Positions 19,356 through 27,925 of a DNA stretch of 64,000 nt are shown here, piece after piece. Below the pieces are notes generated by a model. The model worked only from the letters and a program-made list of their open reading frames with translations, searched no databases and was not told where the DNA came from. The stretch's first letter is position 1. Each line of letters begins with the position of its first letter. The stretch is taken from positions 1 through 64,000 of the forward strand of contig NZ_JAQFWQ010000022.1 in assembly GCF_027706725.1 (NCBI RefSeq), read 5' to 3'. The stretch comes from Nocardiopsis endophytica (GTDB lineage Bacteria; Actinomycetota; Actinomycetes; Streptosporangiales; Streptosporangiaceae). The position numbers and the translations under genes are program-made.

Positions 19356-20009
19356 ATGGGCAGACGGGCGGTGGCCCTGGCCGCGCCGCTTGTCCTGGTG
19401 CTGTCGACGGCCCTGTCCGGCTGCACCGGGCAGGTGCAGCTGAGGCCGGGCCCGGCCCGGCCGGCGGCCTCCTCCGAGGACGGGTTCCCCATGCACAAGG
19501 GCGACGAGCTGCACGCGGTCAACGACATCAACCTGGTGCTGCCCGAGCGCTGGGAGGCCCTCGGCTCGGACGGGTGCCTGGCCCCGCCCGCGGCCGCCGA
19601 AGAAGCCGACGGGCAGCACGGCCGTGAGGACGGGCCGGTGCCGTGCCCGCCGGCGGCCATGCGGCTGCGGTTCAACGTCAGCGAAGGCGGCAGCATCAGC
19701 CGCGCCGACCTGGACTCCGACACCGGCTGGAAGCGCCCCAACGTGGTGTGCCCCGGCTCGGTGGGCCAGGTGGGCTCGGCCGTCCCGGCCCTGGTGAAGC
19801 GGGAGAAGCGGGACGAGTTCGAGCTCGTCAGCGGGGAGACCGTCGAGCAGGCGGCCTGGCGGCTCAAGTGTGAGGGCGGCGCCCCGTTCGAGACCCGGCT
19901 GTGGCTGGTGCCCGACGCGGACGTGGCCCTGGACGTCGCGATCGTCGACCCGGCCGCCGACTACGACCGGATCGCCCGCTCCATGGACCTGTCCCGGTAC
20001 ACCCCCTGA
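19356..20009 (+). CDS. Hypothetical lipoprotein
   Basis: The 217-residue product has a signal peptide ending in a lipobox LSGC (Cys about 22), so it should be diacylated and held on the outer membrane face. The mature part contains several Cys residues (pairs around CLAPP, PCPPA, VVCPG and LKCEG) that could form disulfides. I recognise no catalytic family. A short strand-rich segment (INLVLPERWEAL) resembles the start of the external domain of the convergent kinase gene, a weak hint of shared sensing. GCGGAGGGGAG precedes the ATG. Confidence 0.7.
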   Translation: MGRRAVALAAPLVLVLSTALSGCTGQVQLRPGPARPAASSEDGFPMHKGDELHAVNDINLVLPERWEALGSDGCLAPPAAAEEADGQHGREDGPVPCPPAAMRLRFNVSEGGSISRADLDSDTGWKRPNVVCPGSVGQVGSAVPALVKREKRDEFELVSGETVEQAAWRLKCEGGAPFETRLWLVPDADVALDVAIVDPAADYDRIARSMDLSRYTP

Positions 20010-20024
20010 CCTGGCTCCATCCCC

Positions 20025-20086
20025 GTTGATCTCGGGGAAAACGCCCCTAAAACCGTGGCGGTAGCGTCGTTTCTCCCGAGATCAAC
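20025..20086 (+). repeat. 62-bp palindromic intergenic element, copy 2
   Basis: Same 62-bp length and 13-bp terminal arms as the other copies, with GTTGATCTCGGGG at the left end (one mismatch) and TCCCGAGATCAAC at the right. The core is CGCCCCTAAAACCG with CGGTAGCGTCG. It fills most of the gap between the convergent stops at 20009 and 20102 and would suit a bidirectional terminator. Confidence 0.9.
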
Positions 20087-20101
20087 AAGAGGCAGCCGGG
20101 C

Positions 20102-21505
20102 TCACCCGGACGCGCGTGTCCCGGCGATCACCTGGTCGACGATGTCCGGGCGCGGGGACGGCTGGCGCACCTCCAGATAGAGGACCGGGCCGCCGCCGTG
20201 CGGGCGCACCGCCGCCGCGGCGAACGACGACGGCCCCGGACACGAGTCCCACTCCCACACCTCGCCGCCCCAATAGGAGTCCGCGTAGTCGCGCCGCCGC
20301 GGCTCGCCCGGGCACGGCCCCGCGTCGATGATCTCGTCCAGCTGCGGTCCGGGCGCCGAACGGCTCAGCAGCCCGGCGAACACCCCCGCCGCGCCGCCGC
20401 CCTCGTGCCAGGCGTCGGTGTCGGTGGCCGCGAGCAGCCCCGGCTCGCGCCCGCCGACCAGCCCGAGCTGCCGCGGCGACCACCCGTTGGGCTGCAGCTC
20501 GTCGGCCCACTCCACGGGGACGGCCACGCTCACCGACCCCGTCGTGTCGCTCACCCGGCCGAAGGTGAGCCCCGGCGCGGCCGCCGCCGCCGGGGTGCAC
20601 GCGGCCAGCGCCGCCACGACCGCCGTCGCGCCCGCGGTGCGGCGCACCGCCGCGCCGTGCCGCAGCCGCCAGGGCACCCCCTCGGGGAGCTCCTGCTCCA
20701 TCCGGATGGCGCGCACTCGGTCGGTGAAGGTCTGGGCGTCGGCCGGACGGGCCGACCGGTCCTCCGACAGCGCCGCCATGATCAGCTCGTCGAGCGCGCG
20801 CGGGGTGCCCGGGCGCACCCGCCGCGGCGGCACCCGCACCGGCGGGGGCGGCGGCCTCCTCCCCGTGACCAGCTCGTAGGCGACCGCGCCCAGCGAGTAC
20901 ACGTCGGCGCGCACGTCGATGTCGCCGCCGGGCTGTGACTGCTCCGGCGACATGTAGCCGGGGGTGCCCGCCGCCGCGGTGAACCCGGAGGCCCCGTCGA
21001 TGCTCTTGGCGAACCCCAGGTCGGCCACGAGCACCCGCTGGCCCACCGGGGAGGACTGCAGCAGCACGTTGGAGGGCTTGATGTCGCGGTGGATGGTGCC
21101 GTGCCGGTGGAGGGCGGTGACGCCCTGGCCGATCTCGGTCAGCAGCCGCAGGGCCTCGTCCAGGGGGAGCGGCCCGCGGGCGACCAGGTCGGCCACGCTG
21201 CCCTGGTCGGCGTAGGTCATCACCATGAAGGGCCGCTCGTCGGCGAGCACGTCGAGGTCGTGCACCCGCACCAGCCAGGCCGAATCGGCCTGGCGCAGGA
21301 TCCGCGCCTCCTCGACGAAGCGCTGGTGCACGTCCAGCTGGTGGGCCCAGTTCTCGGCGAGGACCTTCACCGCGACGGGGGTGTCGAGCAGGTCGTCGTG
21401 GGCCAGCCATACGGTCGCGAACGAGCCGGAACCCAGCCTGCGAACGACCCGATATCGGCCGAAGGTGTCCGGTTGCGCCACAGGTACTGCCTTACCAGAG
21501 CGCAC
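20102..21505 (-). CDS. Membrane Ser/Thr protein kinase with external domain
   Basis: This 467-residue Hanks-type kinase has a Gly loop GSGSFATVW (25-33), catalytic Lys in VAVKVL, catalytic loop HRDIKPSNVLL and APE-like MSPEQ. The Mg-binding triad reads DLG instead of DFG, a tolerated variant. A membrane segment (about residues 284-305) leads to a 150-residue external domain with a CPGEP...CPG Cys pair. It is divergent from an ECF sigma gene that has no adjacent anti-sigma gene, so a functional link is possible. The GTG at 21505 is used; GTG at 21481 is an alternative. Confidence 0.85.
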   Translation of the reverse strand: MRSGKAVPVAQPDTFGRYRVVRRLGSGSFATVWLAHDDLLDTPVAVKVLAENWAHQLDVHQRFVEEARILRQADSAWLVRVHDLDVLADERPFMVMTYADQGSVADLVARGPLPLDEALRLLTEIGQGVTALHRHGTIHRDIKPSNVLLQSSPVGQRVLVADLGFAKSIDGASGFTAAAGTPGYMSPEQSQPGGDIDVRADVYSLGAVAYELVTGRRPPPPPVRVPPRRVRPGTPRALDELIMAALSEDRSARPADAQTFTDRVRAIRMEQELPEGVPWRLRHGAAVRRTAGATAVVAALAACTPAAAAAPGLTFGRVSDTTGSVSVAVPVEWADELQPNGWSPRQLGLVGGREPGLLAATDTDAWHEGGGAAGVFAGLLSRSAPGPQLDEIIDAGPCPGEPRRRDYADSYWGGEVWEWDSCPGPSSFAAAAVRPHGGGPVLYLEVRQPSPRPDIVDQVIAGTRASG

Positions 21506-21578
21506 CCCGGCAAACCTGGCGGGCCTGGCCCGCTTCGGCAGGAGCCGGCCGGGGCACCTACGCGTCAGAGTGGAATGT

Positions 21579-21605
21579 GAACCTCGTACAGGGGGGTGCG
21601 CGTGT
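21579..21605 (+). promoter_or_regulatory. Candidate ECF-type promoter of the sigma factor gene
   Basis: GAACC (21579-21583) and CGTGT (21601-21605) are separated by 17 bp, matching the GAAC/CGT pattern of ECF-dependent promoters, 65 bp before the sigma factor start. It could be autoregulatory. Based on motif match only. Confidence 0.4.
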
Positions 21606-21669
21606 AAGGGAGTAGCAGGGGACGGCGCACCGCCCGGAGCGCCGCCCTCGGAGCAAGGAGCTGAGAGCC

Positions 21670-22263
21670 GTGGGTAACACCGACAAGGGCACCGCCCCCA
21701 GGCGGAGCGCCGCGAAGGTCGACGAGGCCGTCGAGGAGCTGGCCCGACGCGCCCGCGACGGAGACGAGTCCGCGCTGGAGGAGCTGCTGCGCCGCATCCA
21801 GCCGGAGGTGCTGCGCCGCTGCGCGCGGTTCCTGCCCTACCGCCAGGACGCCGAGGAGGCCTGCCAGGACGCGCTGCTCCGGGTCGCGCGCAACATCTCC
21901 GGGTTCAAGGGCGACTCGCTCTTCACGACCTGGCTGTACACCGTCGTCTCCAACTCCGCCCGGCAGACCTACCGGTCGATGAAGCGCCGCGCCGGCGAGC
22001 TGCCCACCGAGGCGGACCGCATCCCCCACCAGCGCGACCCCCGCACCACCAGCGTCATCGCCGGCTCGCGCATCGACCTGCTGGAGGCCCTGGACCGGCT
22101 GGAGAAGGAGCGCCCCAACCTGGTCGCCCCCCTGGTCCTGCGGGACCTGTGCCAGATGGACTACAACGAGATCGCCGGGGAGCTCAACATCGCCCTGGGC
22201 ACCGTCAAGTCGCGCATCCACGAGGGGCGCAAGCACGTGCGCAGGGCGCTCGCCGTGACGTGA
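21670..22263 (+). CDS. ECF-type RNA polymerase sigma factor
   Basis: The 197-residue protein contains sigma region 2 (about 25-100, with YRQDAEEACQDALLRVA and FTTWLYTVVSNSARQTYR) and region 4 (about 140-190, with MDYNEIAGELNIALGTVKSRI), separated by a short linker, as in ECF sigma factors. No anti-sigma gene is adjacent: the next gene is a prenyltransferase, and upstream is a divergent Ser/Thr kinase. It may therefore be controlled transcriptionally or by phosphorylation. AAGGAG at 21656-21661 precedes the GTG start. Confidence 0.9.
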   Translation: MGNTDKGTAPRRSAAKVDEAVEELARRARDGDESALEELLRRIQPEVLRRCARFLPYRQDAEEACQDALLRVARNISGFKGDSLFTTWLYTVVSNSARQTYRSMKRRAGELPTEADRIPHQRDPRTTSVIAGSRIDLLEALDRLEKERPNLVAPLVLRDLCQMDYNEIAGELNIALGTVKSRIHEGRKHVRRALAVT

Positions 22264-22388
22264 GCGGGTAAAGCGCCCTACCCTGGAAGGTAATCCACCC
22301 CTCGCGCACCGGGCCGCGCCGTCGGTGCCGCCGGTGCCGCGGGGGCCTCTTCCCCTGCCTTGCTTCCAGCGGCGAAAGGTTGCGTCCC

Positions 22389-23150
22389 ATGGGGCTCCGA
22401 GACCCCCTGTACTGGCTCTACGAGCGGCGCCTGGAGCGCAAGCTCGGCGACGCCGAGACCCCACGCCACGTCGGCGTCATCCTGGACGGCAACCGCAGAT
22501 GGGCCAAGGCCGGAGGGCTGGGCGACGTCGCGCGCGGCCACGAGGCCGGGGCCGAGAAGATCTTCGACCTGCTGGGCTGGTGCAGCGAGCGGGGCGTCCA
22601 GGTGGTCACCCTGTGGATGCTCTCCACCGACAACCTCGGCCGCGCCCCCGGGGAGCTGGAGCCGCTGCTGCGCATCATCGAGGGCACGGTGGAGCGGCTG
22701 CGGCGCGAGGGCTGGCGGGTCAACCCCCTCGGCGCCCTGGACCTGCTGCCCGATTCGACCGCCCGTGTGATGAAAGAGGCGGGAGCGGCCACATCCGGCA
22801 ATCCCGGGCTGATTGTGAATGTGGCGGTCGGGTATGGGGGTAGGCGTGAGATCGCCGATGCGGTGCGGTCCCTCCTGCACGAGGAGGCCGCCAAGGGCAC
22901 CACGATCGAGGAGCTCGCCGAGCGACTCGATCTGGACCACATCGCCGAGCATCTCTACACCCGCGGCCAGCCCGACCCGGACCTGCTCATCCGGACCTCG
23001 GGGGAGCAGCGCCTCTCCGGCTTCCTGCTCTGGCAGAGCGCGCACTCGGAGTTCTACTTCTGCGAGGTCTTCTGGCCTGCCTTCCGCAGAGTGGACTTCC
23101 TGCGCGCGCTCCGCTCCTTCGGCGCGCGGAACCGGCGGTTCGGCGGCTGA
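22389..23150 (+). CDS. cis-Isoprenyl diphosphate synthase (UppS family)
   Basis: The 253-residue protein has the cis-prenyltransferase P-loop-like motif DGNRRWA (33-39), the RTSGEQRLSGFLLWQ block and the terminal HSEFYFCEVFWPAF motif. The family condenses isopentenyl diphosphate units in Z configuration to make carriers for cell wall synthesis. This subgroup, resembling mycobacterial Rv1086, may make the short Z,E-farnesyl product rather than full undecaprenyl diphosphate; sequence alone does not settle chain length. Its neighbour downstream is the PIN-PhoH gene. Confidence 0.9.
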   Translation: MGLRDPLYWLYERRLERKLGDAETPRHVGVILDGNRRWAKAGGLGDVARGHEAGAEKIFDLLGWCSERGVQVVTLWMLSTDNLGRAPGELEPLLRIIEGTVERLRREGWRVNPLGALDLLPDSTARVMKEAGAATSGNPGLIVNVAVGYGGRREIADAVRSLLHEEAAKGTTIEELAERLDLDHIAEHLYTRGQPDPDLLIRTSGEQRLSGFLLWQSAHSEFYFCEVFWPAFRRVDFLRALRSFGARNRRFGG

Positions 23151-23444
23151 GCCGGCCCACACCCCCGCCCCGCAGCCACCGCGACGAAAGGACGCCACCC
23201 GCTTCACCCGGTGTTCACATGCCGTGTCACCTGGGGGTCTTGCTCTTCACAGCCTGCCGGGTACCGTCGGAACCAGCGGACGGTGCGCATCCGTCCGCTG
23301 CGGGAGGCCCCTGCTGTCCGAGGTCCTGTTCCCACGAGGAGCTCACCACGACGCGGGCCGGTCCCGGCCCGTCGCGGGGGTCGGTCCCGGTCCCAGGAAT
23401 CCCGTGAGAGAGGGGCGCCCCCGCGGCGCCCAAGGGGAGAACGA
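23151..23444. other. Intergenic leader of the PIN-PhoH gene
   Basis: 294 bp between the prenyltransferase and the PhoH gene. In mycobacteria the fused PhoH2 gene is preceded by a small antitoxin gene (phoAT); no comparable gene with a ribosome site is visible here. The PhoH frame stays open upstream to 23211, but that stretch is Arg/Pro-rich and probably untranslated. Confidence 0.4.
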
Positions 23445-24758
23445 GTGGCTAGTTCCTCGACCACCCGGCGCACCTACGTGCTCGACACCAGCGTCCTGCT
23501 GGCCGACCCCGCGGCGATGACCCGGTTCGCCGAGCACGAAGTGGTGCTTCCCGTCGTGGTGATCTCCGAGCTGGAGAGCAAGCGTCACCACCCCGAACTC
23601 GGCTACTTCGCCCGGGAGGCCCTGCGCCGCCTCGACGACCTGCGCGTCGAGTACGGGCGCCTGGACGCCGACGTCCCGGTCAACGAGTCGGGCGGTACCC
23701 TCCGCGTGGAGCTCAACCACAGCGACCCGACCGTGCTCCCGGCCGGTTTCCGGCTCGGCGACAACGACACCCGCATCCTGACGGTGGCCCGCAACCTCGA
23801 CGAGGAGTCGGGCATGGCCGGAACCGGGGCCACCGTGCTGGTCAGCAAGGACCTGCCGATGCGGATCAAGGCGTCGTCGATCGGCCTGAGCGCCGACGAG
23901 TACCGGGCCGAGCTCGCCATCGAGCACGGCTGGACGGGCATGGCCGAGCTGGAGGTCCCCGGGCACGAGGTCGCCGCCCTCTTCGAGGACGGCACCGCTG
24001 AGATCGAGGCCGCTCGCGACCTCCCCTGCCACACGGGCCTGGTGCTGGTCTCCGAGCGCGGCAAGGCGCTGGGCCGGGTGCTGCCGGACAAGTCGGTCAA
24101 GGTGGTCAAGGGCGACCGGGACGTCTTCGGCCTGCACGGCCGCAGCGCCGAGCAGCGCATCGCGCTGGACGTGCTCAGCGACCCCTCGGTGGGCATCGTC
24201 TCGCTGGGCGGGCGCGCCGGCACCGGCAAGTCGGCCCTGGCCCTGTGCGCGGGGCTGGAGGCGGTCCTGGAGCGCGGCCTGTACCGCAAGGTGATGGTCT
24301 TCCGCCCGGTGTACGCGGTCGGCGGCCAGGAACTCGGCTATCTCCCGGGCACCGAGAACGAGAAGATGACCCCCTGGGGGCAGGCGGTGCACGACACCCT
24401 GTCCGCCGTTACCAGCCAGGACGTCATCGACGAGGTCGTGGACCGGGGCATGCTGGAGGTCCTGCCGCTCACCCACATCCGCGGGCGCTCGCTGCACGAC
24501 GCGTTCGTCATCGTCGACGAGGCCCAGTCCCTGGAGCGCGGGGTGCTGCTCACCGTGCTGTCCCGGCTGGGGGAGAACTCGCGGGTGGTCCTCACCCACG
24601 ACATCGCCCAGCGCGACAACCTGCGGGTGGGCCGCTACGACGGCGTCGTCGCGGTGATCGAGAAGCTCAAGGGGCACCCCCTGTTCTCGCACACCACGCT
24701 GACCCGGTCCGAGCGGTCCCCGATCGCCGCCCTGGTCACCGAGATGCTCGAAGGCTGA
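23445..24758 (+). CDS. phoH2: PIN-domain/PhoH ATPase fusion (PhoH2 type)
   Basis: The 437-residue protein fuses an N-terminal PIN nuclease domain ([11 protein letters not shown] with Asp 14, [16 protein letters not shown]) to a PhoH P-loop ATPase (Walker A GRAGTGKS at 256-263, VIVDEAQSL as Walker B). Mycobacterial PhoH2 with this layout is an RNA helicase and ribonuclease. All PIN acidic residues expected for metal binding are visible. The GTG at 23445 has a strong AAGGGGAGAAC ribosome site. A strong hairpin follows the gene. Confidence 0.9.
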   Translation: MASSSTTRRTYVLDTSVLLADPAAMTRFAEHEVVLPVVVISELESKRHHPELGYFAREALRRLDDLRVEYGRLDADVPVNESGGTLRVELNHSDPTVLPAGFRLGDNDTRILTVARNLDEESGMAGTGATVLVSKDLPMRIKASSIGLSADEYRAELAIEHGWTGMAELEVPGHEVAALFEDGTAEIEAARDLPCHTGLVLVSERGKALGRVLPDKSVKVVKGDRDVFGLHGRSAEQRIALDVLSDPSVGIVSLGGRAGTGKSALALCAGLEAVLERGLYRKVMVFRPVYAVGGQELGYLPGTENEKMTPWGQAVHDTLSAVTSQDVIDEVVDRGMLEVLPLTHIRGRSLHDAFVIVDEAQSLERGVLLTVLSRLGENSRVVLTHDIAQRDNLRVGRYDGVVAVIEKLKGHPLFSHTTLTRSERSPIAALVTEMLEG

Positions 24759-24798
24759 CGCGCCGCACCGGCCCGCGGTGCCGGTGAGCGCGGCCGCT

Positions 24799-24845
24799 GA
24801 ACGCGTGCCCGCCGGAGCGCCGCTCCGGCGGGCACGCGCGCGTTC
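24799..24845 (+). terminator. Hairpin terminator after the PhoH gene
   Basis: GCGTGCCCGCCGGAGCG pairs with CGCTCCGGCGGGCACGC almost without a loop, flanked by GAACGC and GCGTTC that extend the stem. It lies 40 bp after the stop. Confidence 0.8.
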
Positions 24846-24962
24846 ACCCCTCCTTCCCCACCCGTTCCGGTCCGGGACCAGGCGGGCAGATAGAACGCGG
24901 ACGGAGGGGCGCCGCGGCGCCCCTCATCCGCGCCTTTCACCGAGCCCGAGGAGCCGCGTTCC

Positions 24963-26555
24963 ATGGCACCGACCCCCGAATCCCCCGACACCCCCGAACC
25001 CTCACAGCCCGCGCCGCCGTCCGGGCGGGACGCGCCCTCCCGCCGGTCGGTGCTCGGCCGCGGCGCCCTGCTCGGCGGCACCGCGCTGGGCGCGTCGCTG
25101 GTCGGCGGCGCCCCCGCCTTCGCCCAGGGGAAGAACCGCCCGAAACTGACGCACGGCATCCAGCTCGGCGACCCGCGCCCCGACGGCGCGGTGGTGTGGG
25201 CCCGCGCCGACCGGCCCGCCCGCATGGTGGTGGAGGTCGCCACCCGGCCGGACTTCTCCGACGCCGAGGAGGTCCGCGGGCCGATGCTCACCCCGGCCTC
25301 GGACGGCACCGGGCGGGTGCGCGTCGACGGCCTGGAGCCGGGGAGCGAGGTGCACGTGAGAGTGCGCGCCGAGTCCGGCAGGTACAGCAGCGAGCCGGTG
25401 ACCGGGTCGTGCCGCACCCCCCGCGGCGGCCGGCCGGTGCGGTTCCTGTGGTCGGGCGACGTCGCCGGGCAGGGGTATGGGATCAACCCCGACATCGGCG
25501 GGATGCCGATCTTCGCGGCCATGGCCGACCGCGACCCCGACTTCTTCCTCCACCGCGGGGACGCCTGCTACGCCGACGGGCCGCTGGAGGAGCGGGTCGA
25601 GCTGCCCGACGGGCGGATCTGGCGCAATGTCACCACCGAGGCCAAGTCCAAGGTGGCCGAGACCCTGGCCGAGTTCCGCGGCCAGTACGCCTACAACATG
25701 CTCGACGACAACCTGCGGGCGTTCGCCGCGCGGGTGCCGCAGATCGTGCAGTGGGACGACCACGAGGTCACCAACAACTGGTACCCGGGGGAGATCCTGG
25801 AGGACGACCGGTACACCGAGACGTCGGTGGACCGGCTGGCGGCCCGCGCCCACCGCGCGTTCCACGAGTGGCAGCCCATCGTGCGGCGCGAGGCGGTGGA
25901 CGGGCGCATCTACCGTCGCCTGTCGCTCGGCCCGGACGTGGACGTGTTCGTCATCGACATGCGCCCCTACCGGGCCGCGAACTCCGACGGGACCGCCCCC
26001 GACGAGCCGATCCTGGGGCGCAGGCAGGCCGACTGGCTGCTGCGCGAGGTGAAGCGCTCGAAGGCCGCCTGGAAGGTGATCGCCGCCGACATGCCGATCG
26101 GGCTGGTCGTGCCCGACGGCGACGCCATCGAGGCCGTCGCCAACGGGCGCCCGGGGGCGCCCGCGGGGCGGGAGCCGGAGATCGACCGGGTGCTGAACGG
26201 CCTGCACCGCGCCGGGGTGACCGGAACCGTGTGGGTGACCGCGGACGTGCACTACACGGCCGCCCACCACTACTCGCCGGACCGCGCGAGCTCCTCGGAG
26301 TTCACCCCGTTCTGGGAGTTCGTGTCCGGGCCGCTGCACGCCGGGGCATTTGGGCCCAACGAGCTGGACCCCACCTTCGGGCCCGAGGAGGTGTTCGTGC
26401 AGGCGCCGCCCGCGCCCAACACCTCGCCGCTGGACGGCTTCCAGCACTTCGGCGAGGTGGAGGTGGACCCGGAGTCCAAGGCGATGACGGTGTACCTGCG
26501 CGACGCCAACGGGGACGAGCTGTGGTCCACCCAGCTGGAGCCCGGTTCGGCCTGA
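24963..26555 (+). CDS. phoD: Tat-secreted alkaline phosphatase PhoD
   Basis: The 530-residue protein carries a Tat signal (SRRSVLG with the Arg pair at 27-28, cleavage after APAFA near 54), then a fibronectin-like N-terminal strand domain and the PhoD metallophosphoesterase core. Metal-binding segments visible are SGDVAG, HRGDACYADGP, VQWDDHEVTNNW and the late VTADVHYTAAHHY. PhoD enzymes hydrolyse phosphodi- and monoesters outside the cell using Ca/Fe cofactors and are usually induced by phosphate starvation; no clear PHO box was identified here. Length is normal. Confidence 0.9.
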   Translation: MAPTPESPDTPEPSQPAPPSGRDAPSRRSVLGRGALLGGTALGASLVGGAPAFAQGKNRPKLTHGIQLGDPRPDGAVVWARADRPARMVVEVATRPDFSDAEEVRGPMLTPASDGTGRVRVDGLEPGSEVHVRVRAESGRYSSEPVTGSCRTPRGGRPVRFLWSGDVAGQGYGINPDIGGMPIFAAMADRDPDFFLHRGDACYADGPLEERVELPDGRIWRNVTTEAKSKVAETLAEFRGQYAYNMLDDNLRAFAARVPQIVQWDDHEVTNNWYPGEILEDDRYTETSVDRLAARAHRAFHEWQPIVRREAVDGRIYRRLSLGPDVDVFVIDMRPYRAANSDGTAPDEPILGRRQADWLLREVKRSKAAWKVIAADMPIGLVVPDGDAIEAVANGRPGAPAGREPEIDRVLNGLHRAGVTGTVWVTADVHYTAAHHYSPDRASSSEFTPFWEFVSGPLHAGAFGPNELDPTFGPEEVFVQAPPAPNTSPLDGFQHFGEVEVDPESKAMTVYLRDANGDELWSTQLEPGSA

Positions 26556-26910
26556 CACACGGCCTGACACGCGGGCGGGCACGGGTTTCGGACATCACCG
26601 CGGACGGTGCCCGCATGTCCTAAGATCGGGGGCGCCGGCGGCGGCCGAACGGAGCGGCCGCGCAGCCGGAGCCCCCGCACGGATCACGCAACGGAACGGG
26701 ACCCAGGTGGCGGCGGTGAACGCCGTGACGCGATGTAGTGTGACCGAGGTCATGCCGGAACCGGTGTCCGGCCTTCGCGGCATACGGCAGGGTTAGGGAC
26801 GGATCGTAACCAGGAGCCCCCGGGCGCGCGCCCGGAGGCGGAGGCGTCCGCCGCCCCGCCCCCCAGCCCCCGACATCGGGTCGCGCGCACTTCTGACGGA
26901 AGGCCCACTC
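26556..26910. other. Leader region of the Rpf-like gene
   Basis: 355 bp without a gene. An 8-bp stem (GCGGGCAC at 26575 with GTGCCCGC at 26607) could end phoD transcription. Further on, two perfect dyads lie close to the next start: CCGGGCGCGCGCCCGG at 26820-26835 and GGCGGAGGCGTCCGCC at 26837-26852. The long structured 5' region suggests post-transcriptional control of the downstream muralytic enzyme, but no known riboswitch is convincing. Confidence 0.4.
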
Positions 26911-27534
26911 GTGCTTCTCAACCGCATCTCCCCCCGCCTGGCCGCGGGCATCGGCGCCGCGGGCCTGACCGCGGGCGCCCTGTTCGCCGGGACCATGTAC
27001 TTCGCCGGGGCCGACACCGGACAGGTGACCGGCGCCGCCGTGCAGCCGCCGCCGCAGGCCGGCGGCGAGGACTTCTTCGCCGGCGTCGAGGGCGTCTCCG
27101 ACGAGCAGCGCGCCTCCGCGCGCGAGGAGGCCCAGAACCGCATCGACGAGGCGAACTCCGCTGCGGGCGCCTCCGGCGTGGCGTCGCCGGAGAAGAAGGA
27201 GGAGGAGCCCGAGGAGGAGTCCTCCGACGAGGGCTCGTCCGACTCGGGCGGAGGCAGCGCGGGCGGCGACACCAGCGCCGACGCCGACTCCCTCAACTGG
27301 CCCGCGCTGGCCCAGTGCGAGTCGGGGGGCAACCCCTCGGCGGTGAATGAGGCGGGCGGCTACTACGGGCTGTACCAGTTCTCCATGCAGACCTGGCAGT
27401 CGGTGGGCGGCAGCGGGAGCCCGGCCGAGGCGCCGTCGAGCGAGCAGACGATGCGCGCCAAGATGCTGTACGACTCCGTGGGGGGCAACTGGCAGAGCCA
27501 GTGGCCCGAGTGCGGGCGCCACCTGTTCGACTAG
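26911..27534 (+). CDS. Resuscitation-promoting-factor-like transglycosylase
   Basis: The 207-residue protein has an N-terminal signal/anchor (about 8-32), a 90-residue acidic linker and a C-terminal Rpf-type lysozyme fold (about 130-205: WPALAQCESGGNP, GGYYGLYQFSMQTW, and the second Cys in WPECGRHLF). The catalytic Glu in CESGGNP and the disulfide Cys pair are present. Rpf enzymes cleave peptidoglycan and help growth restart from dormancy. Its N-terminal half is strikingly similar to the next gene's. GTG start with GGAAGG upstream. Confidence 0.85.
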   Translation: MLLNRISPRLAAGIGAAGLTAGALFAGTMYFAGADTGQVTGAAVQPPPQAGGEDFFAGVEGVSDEQRASAREEAQNRIDEANSAAGASGVASPEKKEEEPEEESSDEGSSDSGGGSAGGDTSADADSLNWPALAQCESGGNPSAVNEAGGYYGLYQFSMQTWQSVGGSGSPAEAPSSEQTMRAKMLYDSVGGNWQSQWPECGRHLFD

Positions 27535-27925
27535 GGGCCGTCGGGGCCCGTTGAGGCCCCGCCCCCTGAGCGTGTGGTGTGGGCTCCGTGAGGGGCCCAC
27601 ACCACACCTGCCCCACGCACCCCGCGCATCCCCCTGTTCCGCGGTTCTCGCCCCGTTTCCCGGGGTGGACATGTCGGGATTTGCTGTTATTGTTCCGTGA
27701 CGATGCGGGTGGTCCCCGGACCCCCGCCCCATAAGGAGCCCCCGGAGCCCTGCGCGGCACGCACCCGAGAACCCCGGTGCCCCCGAAGTACCGCCGCGCG
27801 GACCCCAGAGGCGAGGGCGGCCGGCGAAGTTCCCCTCTCAGCCGCCCTTTCCGATTCCAACCTGTGCCCGGGGCATCGGTCGATCGCGCGCGCTCGCCGG
27901 CGCGCGACTGGCGAAAGGGCGATTT
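27535..27925. other. Intergenic region between the two lytic genes
   Basis: 391 bp without a gene. It begins with the terminator at 27572-27607. An AT-richer patch (TTTGCTGTTATTGTTCC around 27678-27694) is the best promoter candidate for the downstream TTG-started gene. The rest is GC-rich leader with no recognised RNA. Confidence 0.4.
27572..27607 (+). terminator. Hairpin terminator after the Rpf-like gene
   Basis: GTGTGGTGTGGGC pairs perfectly with GCCCACACCACAC around a 10-nt loop, 38 bp after the stop. Confidence 0.8.

Noticed and set aside
23211-23444. N-terminal extension of the PhoH protein
   Set aside because: The extra residues are Arg/Pro-rich and unlike the family; the GTG at 23445 has a strong ribosome site right before the PIN domain.
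26656-26790. Possible c-di-AMP (ydaO) riboswitch before the Rpf-like gene
   Set aside because: GGACCCAGGTGGCGGCGGTGAA-like sequence (read here as ACCCAGGTGG and GCGGTGAAC) recalls the 5' half of the motif, but the most conserved CAGCTAACC part is absent and the middle is too short.
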